From Epiperipatus broadwayi (Eukaryota; Onychophora; Udeonychophora; Euonychophora; Peripatidae), in assembly GCA_028023455.1 (NCBI GenBank), contig JAQFVV010006542.1, positions 389,001-453,000 of the forward strand: a stretch of 64,000 nucleotides of DNA, written 5' to 3'. Positions 46,690-60,085 of this stretch are shown here, piece by piece. How positions within the stretch are numbered: the stretch's first letter is position 1; each line of letters starts with the position of its first letter. A program made the position numbers and the translations under genes. The notes under the pieces were generated by a model. It worked only from the letters and a program-made list of their open reading frames with translations. It made no database searches and was not told where the DNA came from.

Positions 46690-49600
46690 ATTTAAAATTT
46701 TATAATATGCATGTATAATTAAAGTTTTTGCTTAAATGCTTTTTCTTTCTGTGGAAAAAAGTTTTAGTTTGACCATAATGTCACAGGTCATTTTGGATAT
46801 TTTTTTTAAAAACCATTTACATATGTAAAACAATGAAAAACCAATTCACTTGGTTTTATAAATTATCATTTCATTGACAATAATTGGATAATTGGTCTTC
46901 AATACGAATTTATTTCATTTTTATTTTATTTTGAGGATTCAATATAGTTTATATACTATGTTGAACTAAAAAATAATAATTATATTCTTTTTTTAAATCC
47001 AGAACTATTAATTAGTTTATACTATAAATTTTTTAATAATGTCAAAATTTTTCATCAGCAAAACTGGGCTCTTTGTGCAAAATGATCAATGTTGAAGATA
47101 ATATTTTCTGCTGTGTAGTGGAAATTCTCAAATCCAGTTTTGGTAACATTTTAATGAAATACTTGGATATTTGTATCTACATCTCGGGAAAATAAAATAT
47201 TTAGTGTCAATTTTTCATTTTGTAGTTAATAACTGATAAATATACTTTTCATTCTTTTACATTAATAATTCTAAAATTGAAAAAAATAAAAATACAATTG
47301 TTTTCTTTCACTTTATCAGATTATAAAACAATATTAAACTCCCAGAGTAAAATCCAAAAAAGAAAATTCTTCTATCTATATAAAAATATTATTTAATTTG
47401 AAAAAGGGAAGTAGATTTTGTGTATTTGTCTCCATTTATAAATTTTTCATTCCACTCTCTCCCCCTCTCCAACCTTCTCCCCCCAAACTCTAATTTTCTG
47501 TTTACATTCTGTATCATTTAATAATCATGAAACATTTTTTTCAGAAAAAAAATAATATCAATATTATTGATGAGAATATATAAATATCTATTTAATATAA
47601 TTTTATATAATTGTTTTATTATATAGTATATGTTTCATATTTAAATATATTATCTTTAGACATATAAAATGTATCCATTTATTTTATTTGTACGTATTGT
47701 TTATGTTCAATTATATGATTGTTGCGATAATTATCTAACTTATTACTCCCCCCCCCCCCCAATTTCTTTTTCAGATGTGAGATGCATTTAATATAAACTT
47801 ATTTTCAAAATTTATAAACTTACTTTTTTTTCAATCATTTTTTCCTTTCTGACTAACTCTTTATTCAATTTTTTATTATTGTTTTTTTTTTTTTTTTCAT
47901 ATGTCATAGCTTATTAAATGTTCTACTTTCTCCTATTTAACTAGAAAAAAAAAAAATAGTAGCGATAAATTATATTTTAAAATAACGATTCTTCTTACAT
48001 ATTAAATTTTGCTGAATATATTTGTCAGTTGTTACTGAAAATATTAAGATTAAATCTAATAAATACGGATATCTTAAAAAATTACATATTTTCTTCATTG
48101 CTTATTAGGATAATGATTGCAATAGGTTTAGTAAGCAAATATTAATTGTGCTTCTGATGGTATTGTGATTTAATAGCAAGTATAACTTATTGCATTTCAT
48201 CACAACTATATATAGTCCTTCATGAAGTGAAAGTAACTTTTTATGTGGTTTCAGTTGTGAAAGCTGGAAATGAACTCCTTTGTATTGCTTATTTTTAAAT
48301 TTTATTATTACTATTAATGTTCGAACTGAATTCCTTAAAGCATTACAACAAATTTCCTTAATAATAATTAAAACGATTATTTAAATGACCAAATTAATAA
48401 AAATATTATTTTTAAAAATATTTGTTTAGAAAATTACCTGAAATTTTTATAATGTTACTTAATTTATCATCTTAACAAAGATTACAAATACTTCATAAAA
48501 CAGACCACTTTTTAGTTTTTTCTTCTCTGTTATTTTTTACCACGTGATATATTTACAGTCAAAAAGACAAAACGATATATATATATGCGTGTAACTCAAT
48601 TTCATTTACACTATTAGCACTTACTTATTTATTTAAGGAATATTTGTGGTAGAGAAATATATGAAACTTAAATTTTGAAATGAATAATAAATAATATGAA
48701 AAAGAGAAAATAATATTATGAGTGATTTGGATCTCTCAAATCTTACCACCATTCCTTTATTACTCCAAAAGTAAATCAGAGATTCTTTTGAATTCCATAA
48801 AATTGATCCATGTTATGTTATTATATCTATGTTCAATATAATTTCCAGTATAATGTGTATTTGTGAATGTATAAGGATGATTATGATGATAATCAGTCAA
48901 GAATATTCTTACATAGAGTCCAACATCACATTAATAAATGAAAACATGTAGATGGGTGTGAATATAATAAAGTGATTTATTTTGAAACCAATCAATAAGC
49001 AATAACATGTGAATCAAACACATTTAATCTAAATAGGTTTCAAAATTTTTAAAATTATTATTTTTCAATCATTGTTTCTTTTTTGATTAATACTTTAATT
49101 AATCAATTTTTTATTATTGTTATAGCCTTATAAAATATTTTACATCTATTTAATGAGAAAAAAATAATAATAGCACTAAATTATATTTTTAAGTAATAAT
49201 TCTTGTAACTTTTTATATTAGTTGAGTTGTGATTAAATCACATAGAGTGTTTTAAATAGCATTGAATCTCCAACAATTAATGGACTTGGATTTAAATTGT
49301 CATGAGTTTTTTTACTAAATTGTCATATTTACTCACTTTTCTTTAGCTTTTTGATTACTACTGACACTGACATCTTTAACATTTTCAAGTAGTTTAGATT
49401 TGATTAAAATTACACTACTTCATTTAAAGTGGCAGTCTTATTGGTGAAAATTCTAGTCAATTTATTTCTAGTCCAATTGATAAAATCAACTGTCTTTGTG
49501 GTCTGGTCAAGCCACCTACAAGGGTTGTTTTCAAAATGTGCATAAAAATGCCTCTTTAATTTTTGTATAATGTGTTCTCTAGAATTCTTATTAATCTATA

Positions 49601-51985
49601 CTTTCTATTTTCTAAAACATGATATTCCATGGTCTGAAAATATGGTTTTGGGATTTCAACAAAAGAAATTTGATGGTTTTTGAATATAATGAAGGTATTT
49701 TTGATATCAGCAGTTCCAAAATACATATGCACTTATACATTTAGAAACACATCAAACATAAACATCAGAAAACTTTACTGTCTATATATTGGTAAAGGTC
49801 TACATTTATTTGGTATGTTTTGATCTGAAACATATGTTGCATATCTTCATTGATCAATATTGCAACATTTACCTTACTTTTCTATAGCCATAGTTCCACA
49901 AACAAATTAACTTATGTTATTACTTTCTTTCTAATTGCCTTTGATATTAAAAATATTCTATTTATTTTTAATTTAGTTATAAGTACTTGGAGAAATAAAT
50001 TAAGAAAAAGTTAAAAATAAATTAATGGAATGTGAGATATATCACTGCCCTCAAGTGGGATTCTTATATTTTTATATTTTGTTTTAAAAAAGAGGAGACT
50101 ATTGACCAGTTTTTAATTATCAAGAACTGTTGGTGTTCTTATATATTCAGAATGATTCATGGATAATTATTCATTTATGTATTTGATAATATCACATTAT
50201 ATTCTGGATTAGTGCCTTGTAATGTATCCAATTGTTGCAAATGCATTGCCTCTAAACTATTTACCAGAAGTGATATAGTAGCAATAAATATATTTCCACT
50301 ACTAAAATTGATGAGTGGCTGGAATAAGATTTCTTCTGGGAATGTTGGCATTCATATTTTTGTATCCAGAATAGTGTATATTTTTGTAAATTAAAATTTA
50401 TAATAACATATTCCAGAGTATTAATTAATTATTGGTGAGGTAACTATGGTTCAAAAATTGTAAATCTTTACTGTCATTATTTATGGTTCCATCTGACCTT
50501 AAATAAGAAATGTTAAGTTTATTAAAATTGACTATAATTTTTAAAGCTTTTTTTCTGTCATTGAATAATTATGACTTTATATTACAAAAGTTTGTTTTTT
50601 CTTAATTGCAGATTAAGACTTTATTTTAATAATCAAGTATAGCATAATATATTTGCAAACGTATCTTAGCAGCATTAAAAATGCAAAATGTCTTATTTGT
50701 GTGCTAATCTTCCACTTTTCCTTATTCGCTTAATTTCTAGTGTGGCCTTCTATAATCTTGACTGATTTAAGTCTATTAAGGCCAAATTTTTATTTCATTA
50801 TTATACCCAGAAATTTATCATCAAACGAAAAAAAAAATGTCTATATATATCAATTAGAATCTTGGTTCTAAATTCTTTAATAAGTAATGAGAAATTATTA
50901 ACACAAATGAGCTGCTATTTTTTGATTACTAATGGATGTGACATTTGATGATTATACTATCATGTTAATTACAACGTTGTCTTTATTATTATGTGAACAT
51001 TTTGATTTAAAAAACTTTAATTAAGCAAGGTTAATTTCTGTAATTATTGTATTAATCAGCAAAAAGATTTTGATATGTTATCTAGAAAAGGTATTTCATT
51101 CTTTTTTATTATCTAAAATCAATCTAGGTAAGGATGCCTACTATATTTATAAGCTCATTTGCTTATTTTATGATTGATTTGGAAACAAAAATCATGGAAT
51201 TCAGGAACCATTTTGGCAGATGTTACATTTTTTTAAATATCACTTTCTGCAAAGGATATTGTAGTCACAATTCAGAAACTTGATACCATTTAGTGGAAAA
51301 ATCGCATATATATTCTGACTGAGCTAGTACTTTTTATCAGTTACTTGGTAGTTAATGTCATATCTCTCTTCAGTCATAATACAAGATAATGTTGTTAATC
51401 AAGTCCATGGAACAATCTATAGACATAGGATATAAGTTTTTTTGACTATTACAACATGTGTTTTGTTCCTCACATTAGAGAAGAGAAATAATTTTTTCAA
51501 TTGATTAAAATGACCTAGGAGATTATATCTATATCTTGCTAAATACATTTAATTTAAAGAATTTGGCTTATTATAATGGCATGACAACTTTTGTTTATCA
51601 ATGATCTACTGTGAGTAAATATAATAGGAATTTAACTCTGCATAGAAACTGGGATTGATAATTCAGGCCATTGTTTTGACATCTTATATTATATTAAGTT
51701 TTGTAAGGTGTGTGTGTGTGTGGGGGGTTTACTAATTCATTTCTTATTCGGATCCTGAAAAATTTTGTGTACTCCCATTCTCCATGTCTTTATTCAGTTT
51801 ATCTTTTCTGTTTTCATCATATTTAAATATTTGTTTCTGCAACGCTTTTATATTCTTGATAAGTTTTTTTTAAAAAAAATTATGCACTCCTATGTGCTGT
51901 TCATTGAGAACTTGCTTACATTTTTCATTATAGGCACTCACTTCTTTTGTTCTTATACAAATGACATCACAATTTGTTATAGTAT
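46690..51985. other. Long AT-rich stretch without identifiable genes
   Basis: No coding region is supported; the 60- and 91-aa ORFs at 50212-50394 and 51765-52040 look like chance. A pyrimidine-rich block (about 47440-47495) and a 13-base C-run (47748-47760) stand out. The stretch 49250-51480 has protein-like snatches on the minus strand and may be a worn-out transposon, but no motif could be named. Confidence 0.5.
47748..47760 (+). repeat. C13 homopolymer
   Basis: Thirteen consecutive cytosines in otherwise very AT-rich DNA. Confidence 0.95.
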
Positions 51986-51988
51986 ATT

Positions 51989-52322
51989 GGTTTTAACTGA
52001 AACACGGGCTTGTTATATACCTGTGGCTATATATATGTAATATAGGGTATATGAGCACAGACTTTCACACCATCCACCTCTCTCCACTCTATCTAATAAC
52101 ACTGATACACCTAAACACATATATGCTGAAAAGATAAATAATCACCAATATACGTATTTCATGCTAAACCAGCAATCATCAGTTGGTCCAGACTATCATC
52201 CTTACACACATATATAGTATAAGTGCTCAGATATATATTAAGATAGACTATCCTCATAGTTTAATGGACAGCCTTCAATCCACTCCACACTCCAACCATC
52301 CATTTAAGTTGAACATGCAAGA
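51989..52322 (-). repeat. Dispersed repeat family, copy C
   Basis: The reverse complement matches 24935-25227 block by block: ggatggttggagtgtg, gtccattaaactatgagga, tgagcacttata, ggaccaactgatgattgctg, ttatcttttcagcatatatg, ttagatagagtggag, gaaagtctgtgctcatatac. It then continues into the terminal segment that forms the hairpin at 24655-24799 (acaggtatataacaagcc...tttcagtt). Here the terminal segment is single, so this copy probably shows the ordinary form of the family. It has no coding capacity. Confidence 0.8.
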
Positions 52323-53087
52323 ATTATGAATCATGTATGCTGGTTATTGAACACTAATTTTCCCTCTTTCCTTAATTAATTCATTAATTCTATTTTCTGT
52401 TTTTCTAAAAACTGTTATCTGTATTTCTTTGTGATTGATTCATTTTTTTTGTTCATTGGGTTTATTTTATCTTTGCCTCATTCTTAATCTTTATCATTTT
52501 CATTTGTAAAGGTTTTTGTATCTATTACAAATATGTTAACATATTCTCAACTTCCTTCTCAACTTTTTATCTATCCCTGCTCTTTCTTGATTTTTTTTTA
52601 AAAAATTGTTTATTTCATGAATCAACTTTAATTTAACATGACTCGTTCATATGTTTCTTTCTGTTTACATTTTGGTTGATATCTTCTTTTATTTCAAGTT
52701 TAATTAATTCATGTCTTTTCATTTCTGCTTTCATTTAGCAAATCTTTAGATCCATTTTAATATTTTTTTATTTATTCCAGTATTCATTTGATTTAAGTCC
52801 ACAACTACATGCTTATTATATCACATATAAATAGCAGATCTACTTGACATATTGGGTAATCCTTATTTTTCTTAAACATTTTTTTCTCTTTATCCATTTA
52901 ATAAAATTTTCATCTTTTACTCAATCATAAATTAATTAATAAAGACATTCTTTTCTTTTAATAATTATCCAAATTTATTTAAGCATTAAATTTCATGAGT
53001 TAGTATCATTATTAATTACAAGGCTACAACATGATATAAAAATTTTCATACTACCAGTAATATATCAAATCGCTCCTACAATAAGTA

Positions 53088-53193
53088 TTTGTTTATATAA
53101 TTATTTCAAATTTGATTTTTTTTATTACAAACATTATTGTGTTTGTTTATATAAATATTTCACATTTGATTGTTTTTTTCACAAACATTATTT
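53088..53193 (+). repeat. Tandem duplication, 54-bp period
   Basis: Two successive units start tttgtttatataa and contain catttgatt...acaaacatta, with several mismatches. Confidence 0.75.
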
Positions 53194-54555
53194 ATAATAA
53201 AAAATTAATTATGTGTAAAAAAAACTTAAAAATATAGCCATAAAATTGCAAAAATTAAAAAATAAAATTAGTTTTGTTTAACTGGATTTCTTTCTTTCTT
53301 ATATTCAGTTATTATAATGAAATAAATTTTCTTTTTATTATTGTTGCCATTAGTTACAATAAGGTTATAATATTTGTATTAAAAAGTGGAAAAAATTATG
53401 ATCATTTGCAAAAGATAAAAAAATTTACAGCTGTTTAGGATAAAAGCATTATAAATATCACTCTATCTAAAACAAGGCATAAAATTTATCCTCTGTGAGC
53501 TAAATTCAAGCTAATTCTATTTTTGTAAAATAGTCATATTTAAGAAAATATTGAGATAAACACCTATTTAATTAAAAAGAACAGTATGCATTTGAAAGCT
53601 GATTGCATTATCATCAACTGCTTGCAATCATTGAATGATAAGATGATATTGAAATCAACAAATAGTAGAATTGAGAAAATAAATTGTAAATATTTTGTCT
53701 TCCTGGATTATAATGAATATTTGAATCTACCTTTACTTCCACCTTATTAAATCTTTGAAATCATTAGTTATACATTTTAGACAAGCAAAGATTAATTTTG
53801 TTCTACCAAAAAATTCATTCTCATACTTTTATTTTTTTTATGAATATCACAAACCTCTTATAAAATAGTAAAGAAATATTAATTTGTGATTATCTTTTAT
53901 TTAATTGGATATTTCTATTGAAATAAAATAGTTACTAAACTGGTAATAATATGATTTTGAATGAAAGCAGCTTCAATTATTTTAAAATATGAAATTTTAT
54001 ACTGTATTTATTTCTGTCAAATTATGATATTCAATTTTTATATTAATATGTGCATGGATCCATCTATTTTGTGTATAAATGCAAATATTCTTTTGTATTT
54101 GATTTATATACATATATTTTTATAATTATTTTCAATATTTCTGTGTGTATATATATATATTCGTAAATGTATTGATATTTAATAATTAGTAAAATGGTGC
54201 CAATACTTATTTAAAAAACAATTATACAATACCCAAAAAAATAAAAAATTATTGTATTTCATAAATATAATTATATTTTCTTGTTTATAATTATTTATCA
54301 AACTTATTATTGATAATTTTTTGTTTTTATAATAATTATATTTTTTTTCTTTATAATTATTTATAAAAATTAACTTTTTTACTAAATTTTACATTATTGT
54401 TATATGACTTTATCAGATTTAAGTAAAACTATTAAGTAAAACTTAAATTTAATAGTTTTTTTAAAAGTAGGTAAAAAATGATATACAAAATATACAAAAA
54501 TAATAAAAAGTAAAATCTTAATAATAAAAGAAATATTATATAAACAAAAGTAAAT

Positions 54556-54591
54556 AGAAGGGATTTGAAAGTCTGCGTTCAAATCCCTTCT
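54556..54591. repeat. 14-bp perfect hairpin
   Basis: The stem agaagggatttgaa pairs with ttcaaatcccttct around an 8-nt loop. The stem is nearly the same as that of the hairpin at 26521-26555 (gaagggattgaa). Confidence 0.88.
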
Positions 54592-55199
54592 AACTGTATT
54601 AAGTTCAGTATAGACATTATACTTATATTTAATTAACATATATAAAATATTATTTATTGATTATTGTTAGTCGTTTGTACACTAATCCAATTTAATTGAC
54701 TTATATATCTATATGCAATATACCAAAGCCTACTATTATTCTTCATAAATTAATCACAATTAACACTCCAAATTTTTATTCTGAAGGAGCAAACTCTGGA
54801 ATGAAACGGTCATAGATAAATTGTAACCAGTATCACTTTTCAAATTTTTTATTGATTTTGAGCAATAAACTATTATTAGTTTAATACTTTTAAAGTGAGA
54901 AATCATTATTAAAGAAAGATCCAGAAATGTTTTTGAAAATGCTGACATTGATAAATTGAAAAAAAAGGTTTAAGATTCATAATACAGAAATCTTTAATGT
55001 TTTATATGCCACCAATCTAAAATGCAAATGCAAAATATAAGTGATTATATGTTATAAATATGTGCTATGATTGAATGTATTATAGCATCATAATGCATTA
55101 AATGCCATTATTTCCATAAGAATGGAGTTTATTTTTATGATTTTTTAAAACTTACATAGAAGAAAAATGAATTTTCACTATTCTTCTTGTCAGCTTTTT

Positions 55200-55262
55200 G
55201 CGATCCCCCCGCCTTCACGTAGTTGGTTGCAGACGGTGTGGGTTCGCCCCATGCTAACTTAA
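55200..55262 (+). repeat. tRNA-like promoter remnant (possible SINE)
   Basis: An A-box-like cacgtagttggttgcaga is followed 15 bp later by a B-box-like gtgggttcgcccc, in a GC-rich island within AT-rich DNA. The spacing is too short for a tRNA, and no cloverleaf can be folded by eye. It is probably a shrunken tRNA-derived sequence unrelated to the other SINEs. Confidence 0.35.
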
Positions 55263-56162
55263 AAAATTTCTATTCGTTTTGTTACCAGATATACATAATG
55301 ATATACAAAAATACTTATAAATAGAGAAAAGAAATCTACTGATAAGATATTGCCAATGTTAACAAGATTTAATAAATGCCAGATACAATCAGATAAAATA
55401 ATTTTTAAATGTTTCAATTACTAGCACATAGATAATTTTCCTTGTTATAATCAGGATAACCACTGCAGATCAATGTAGATATTATAAATACACCAAAAAC
55501 AAAATAAAAAATCTTTTGGCCTAATGTTATATACTAGTAAATAAATTGGATTAAAAAAAAAAGTAATGGGAGAGACTAGTTATATTTTATGAAGAATTTT
55601 ATAGCAAATATCTTAATTTATTAAGTAATTGATTCTAGTACATTCAAGAAAAATTCTTAGGGATGAGTTAAATAATTAATAGTCTTGCAAGAATATGATG
55701 AGTTATATGATCAATAGTCTCTTCAATTGTCAGTTGTATTATAATAAAGAATAATTACTTTTGCATATGTAAAAGTGGTATGTATGCCTTTCTGATAAGA
55801 TACTACATACAGATATAATATTGAGATTCAAGTGATAATGAATCTTATCCAGAACATGTATTTCAAATACCCTGGAACATTTATGGATGAATATTTATGT
55901 AAGTTTATGAATGATAAAAATATTTTATATTTATTTTTTAATGAATATAATTTATTTATTGATTGTAAGATATTAACAAGTGGATATAAATGTACTAGTA
56001 TAGTATTTAGCCAAATGATTAATCAGGATTGTTTGTTTTAGTTTGTGCAAAAGATTAGTGGATTCTTTTAAAGAATCACTCTTCATTCTAATGACGTTTT
56101 TAGGTAATAGCCCCAAATATTAGGTTGATTTGACTGCTGGAAAAAATGTAATTATGCCCAAA
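55263..56162. other. AT-rich DNA, nothing recognised
   Basis: The 69-aa ORF at 55832-56041 has no recognisable motif and is of chance length. Confidence 0.45.
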
Positions 56163-56656
56163 TCACTCTGAACTATTTCCCAAATTTATTTATTTGTCTA
56201 TATTTTTTTTTTCTTAGTTTGATTATAACAAATTTAGGATTTTGAAGCTAGAATTAGCAGTAAACAATATTATTTAAAAAGCTTTAGGTTGCCATGGTTA
56301 TCAATTTAAATTTATATTTTCAAGATCCCCCATCATCCATTTATCAAGTAAAAAGAAAACCAAAAATGATCAACAAACTTCTTTAGTTTTTTTAAATACT
56401 TTGATGATTAATCATCAAAGTATTTAAAAAAAAATAAAGAAGTTCATTGATCTTGTTTGGTTTTCTTTTTATTTGATAAATGGATAATGGGGGGATCTTG
56501 AAAATATAAATTCAAATTGATAACCATGGCAACTTAAAGCTTTTTAAATAATATTGTTTACTGCTAATTCTAGCTTCAAAATCCTAAATTTTTTATAATC
56601 AAACTCAAGAAAAAAATATAGACAAATAAATAAATTTGGGAAATAGTTCAGGGTGA
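56163..56656. mobile_element. 494-bp palindromic foldback element without spacer
   Basis: The exact centre is at tgatgat|ta|atcatca (56409/56410). tcactctg at 56163 pairs with gggtga ending 56656, and pairing positions sum to 112819 throughout, so there is no net indel. Arms read from the ends through actatttcccaaatttattt, gccatggttatca and gatccccc to the centre, with scattered mismatches. It has no coding capacity. It resembles a hairpin MITE or a palindromic duplication. No clear target duplication was found. Confidence 0.9.
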
Positions 56657-57234
56657 CATAAAAGTTTACTTGAATAGAATCAGTATTATTTTCACATATT
56701 TTCTGTTACTGCAGTCACCATAGTAACATTATTACAAAAAAAAAAATCATATTTTTAAGTGTCAAAATTTTTATTTGTAAATTAATTTTTAAAAAAAAAA
56801 TTATTATTAAAAAACATGTAAATTATTTATATTTATAAAATGTATCAAAGTTGTAATATAAATTCTTTATTTTGGTTCAAAATAATAAAAAAATCATATC
56901 AAACTTAGATTTCATTTCAATGTATCCATTTCTCTCCAAACTTACATTGCACTTCCAAAAAAAAAAAAGCAGGAAATTGGCTGGAACATATCATTCTTCA
57001 TTGAGTTTTATTTGAGTAACTTTCAACAGTTGTTTTGTCAGCCATAACATCAAAGAGTGTAGTATAAATAGTCAGAAAAGACTGTAAGAGGACTTCTCAT
57101 TTTTTTGACATTGCTGAAAACAGACGTGCTTCTCTATTCTTTAAAAAAAAAATTCTTTAAACTTTATTATTAAATTGTTAACCCATAAAATATGGAATAG
57201 AAAGTTAACTGTCTGCTCATTCATTTGAAGAGCA
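56657..57234. other. AT-rich DNA, nothing recognised
   Basis: Several A-runs are present; no coding region is supported. Confidence 0.45.
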
Positions 57235-57700
57235 GCTTGCTGAAGAAGTTCCAAAGGTGACAGCAGCAAAAATATGAAAAAAGGGAAACCTATTTAAAAA
57301 AAATGTATTGTATAGAAAGTCGGCTATAAAAAAAGGATTCCAGGTTTAAAAATCCGAATGTAACTACTATTGTATTCGATGGATACTATGTTTCAAGCCA
57401 AGAAAATATGCAAGATCAACTGGATTAATTCATATTATTAATAAGCAATTTAAACTTCACTATCCTCATTCAAAGAAAAAGAAAAAGGCTAGTATTAAAT
57501 TCTTCACTTGATTTCAAAGCATTATGTCTTAGAGAGATTCTATCTGAACATTATTGCTAATGAAAAGAAACATAGAAAGTTCAACATATCATTTCTCTAT
57601 TCAAGGAAATAAACTCATCTCTACATCTTAGGACTGAGAATAAAGAAGCTATGATGAATCAATGGATAATGAAAATGGACAAATTTTTATTTAGGGTATG
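57235..57700 (+). pseudogene. Decayed coding relic of unknown type
   Basis: With shifts it reads EQLAEEVPKVTAAKI, later TTIVFDGYYVSSQENM, then QRKRKRL, then FKALCLREILSEHY. The IVFDGY block, in a stretch with mixed composition, recalls the conserved VFDGY motif of a group of transposon-associated proteins in invertebrates. The evidence is thin. Confidence 0.25.
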
Positions 57701-58529
57701 ATTTTTTGTGCATATGTGTGCATATTTATATATTTTTAAAAGGATAATTTATATTTTATTTTAAATCTTAAATAGTGTACATTTAGGTATAATAGAATTC
57801 ATGCAATGAAAGGCTCAGAGAGATTCCATTACTGATTATTTAAACTCTTGTCTGATAGTATATATATATATATTAATGAGACCTGATGTTTTTTTTAGCT
57901 ATTCAATTTGATTTTTGTATATTCAAAATTTAGTTTGAAACATCGGACAGAAAAGAGGTTTAAATATAACACTTTATTTCATGTTTGTTTAGTTATTATT
58001 ATATTAAATAAAAAGTTCATTTTTATTTGATTACACATATATATATATATATATTTTGGTATCGGTTATTTAAAAATTTTCATTAAGATAGTCAAAATCT
58101 CTCCTTCAATTCATTTTTTTTTATATTTGTCATTATAGTTTCACAACACATTTTAGAGTTCCACACATAAATCTTATCACTTTTATTAATTTCTATCAAT
58201 TACAAATATAGATTAATCTTCTGTTGTATTTTGTAGCTAATGTTACCAATTCTTTTTTATAATCCAATAAATTGAGATGATTTAAATGCTACTAATTTAT
58301 TTAATTCTTTCTTTGGATTGCATAAGATGATTTTGTTATTTAAAATTCGGTTCAAGATTCAAACTGATCTTGATAAGTGAACTAGAATATAAAATATGTT
58401 ATGTTTTGATACATCATCATTTTTTTACCTTATTAATAGCAATTGAAATGCAATTTTGAAAAGATATGTGGATGCATATGGAACCAAAATTTTAACAAAT
58501 TCTTATTTCAAAATTCTGTTCAAGGGTTG
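57701..58529. other. AT-rich DNA, nothing recognised
   Basis: TA runs lie near 57862 and 58036-58054. No gene is supported. Confidence 0.45.
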
Positions 58530-60085
58530 ACTCAGCGCAAGGGAAATTTCGAAATTGTAAGAGTGGAGGATCAAATAGCTTCCTTATCAAGTCATATCCT
58601 TTATTTTCATTTAAGTTAGAAAAATATTTTCTAGACACAAAAAAATCCAATTTATGATATAGTTAATTATTATCTTTTTTACTATCTGCTGATAATGAAA
58701 CATTATTTTCTTCCAGAATTTATAAGTAAACATTATCTCTAAAACTTTATAACCACGCATAATGTTTATTTTAAAATGCTTGCAATTTTGTTTTTAGAGG
58801 TAATATATTGATACTTTCTTCTTATACCAAAAGAATCAGTTGGTTTTCTTTAATCAAATAAATGTGTCAGGTAAGAAAGCAAATATATAATTTTGATATA
58901 AAAAAAAAGAGATGATAATATGGGATTTTTACAGAGAAGTAAAATTTGTAATTCATCTTTTAATATTAAAATTCTTCTTAGAACACTAATAAAGTAGTTA
59001 TCATATACCTGTGTGATATAAAATATTTTTATTTTGAGTCTATTTCTTGAAAAAAATCTATATTAGTGATATTAATCTTTATGTAATTAACTCGTATGGA
59101 TACTTTTGATAACATTTTAGTAATTGGTCTTTCCGTAAGTCTACATACTAGATGTTCTCTGTGTACAATGCAATTATTAGGTTTTGTATCAGGCAAGCTT
59201 TTTCAAATTCTCCTCCAAACCTTGAAATTCTAACAGTCATTGGTGCAGCAAATCCAAATACATACTTGCCATACAAATTCATTTTCTATAAAATAATTAT
59301 TCAGCTTTTCTAATGTATCTATTTCTTAGGTGCACCAGAGAGACTTTTACAAAACAGTAGATCTTCATGACTTGACAAATTATACAATATTTGACAAAAA
59401 TATATATTAGCATCATTGATATTACATTTGACTCATCAAATTGTATAACAAATATAAAGTTGTAATAATTATACTTATAAGGCACACAATCATTACATAA
59501 AGATTTTGCAGAGGTCCCTACTGTCACTTTTTCAGGTGCATAGTCTTAAGGTTATAGCCTTAATAAATATTACTTTATATAACAAATATAGTATCTTTCT
59601 TGATTAATAATAATAATGTATACATGATATTGTTAGCAATTCCATCAATTCTTCTATTAATTGTGTCATTAGGCACAAAATATTTTTAAAGAATTTGATA
59701 TTCTGAACCATGATAATTTCACAAAATTTTATGATTGCTAGTAAGATAAAATCATTTGCCATTTGCATAAGGTCTTTTGTTTTAGAAACTTCTAAAGCAA
59801 TTTCCCCAAAAGTTGTTTTTATGTCATTTAATTTAGTATTTTTGAAAAAATTATATGACCACTTTAATGTACCCTTTTTTTAAAAAAAATCAATTGTCAT
59901 ACTTTAAATTTACTACAATCGGTATCTAAATGATGACTAAATTTTTCAGGTCTCATACACTCATTTGATATATGTTTCAAACAGATTTCACACATAGGTT
60001 TATGTCAATTATTATATAAAAGCATAAGTCCATATTTGAAATAAGAAATATCATATTTACGGATTTTTGTATCATTTTCTTGCTC
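58530..60085 (-). pseudogene. hAT transposase with BED zinc finger (ZBED5/SCAND3-like), decayed
   Basis: From the right, on the minus strand, it reads KIRKYDISYFKYGLMLLYNN, then KPMCEICLKHISNECMRPEK and FSHHLDTDC. This is a BED finger with CxxC and a final H-x4-C, in the usual RKYD..Y..YGF context. Next, after a gap, FIFVIQFDES carries the first catalytic Asp of hAT transposases. GFAAPMT, the worn second motif, has lost its Asp. NNCIVHREHLVCRL follows, then KTKLQAF, and near the end YDLIRKLFDPP. Order and spacing match the family, which moves DNA by cut and paste with 8-bp targets. Many stops and shifts make it dead. Terminal repeats were not found. Confidence 0.82.

Larger units (their letters stand above)
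52323..55189. other. AT-rich DNA without identifiable genes
   Basis: Nothing is supported except the small repeats listed separately. The two minus-strand ORFs at 54400-54639 and 54760-54948 are AT-driven. Confidence 0.5.

Noticed and set aside
55200-55262. Functional tRNA gene
   Set aside because: The boxes are too close together and no anticodon arm or acceptor stem can be formed; kept only as a tRNA-like remnant.
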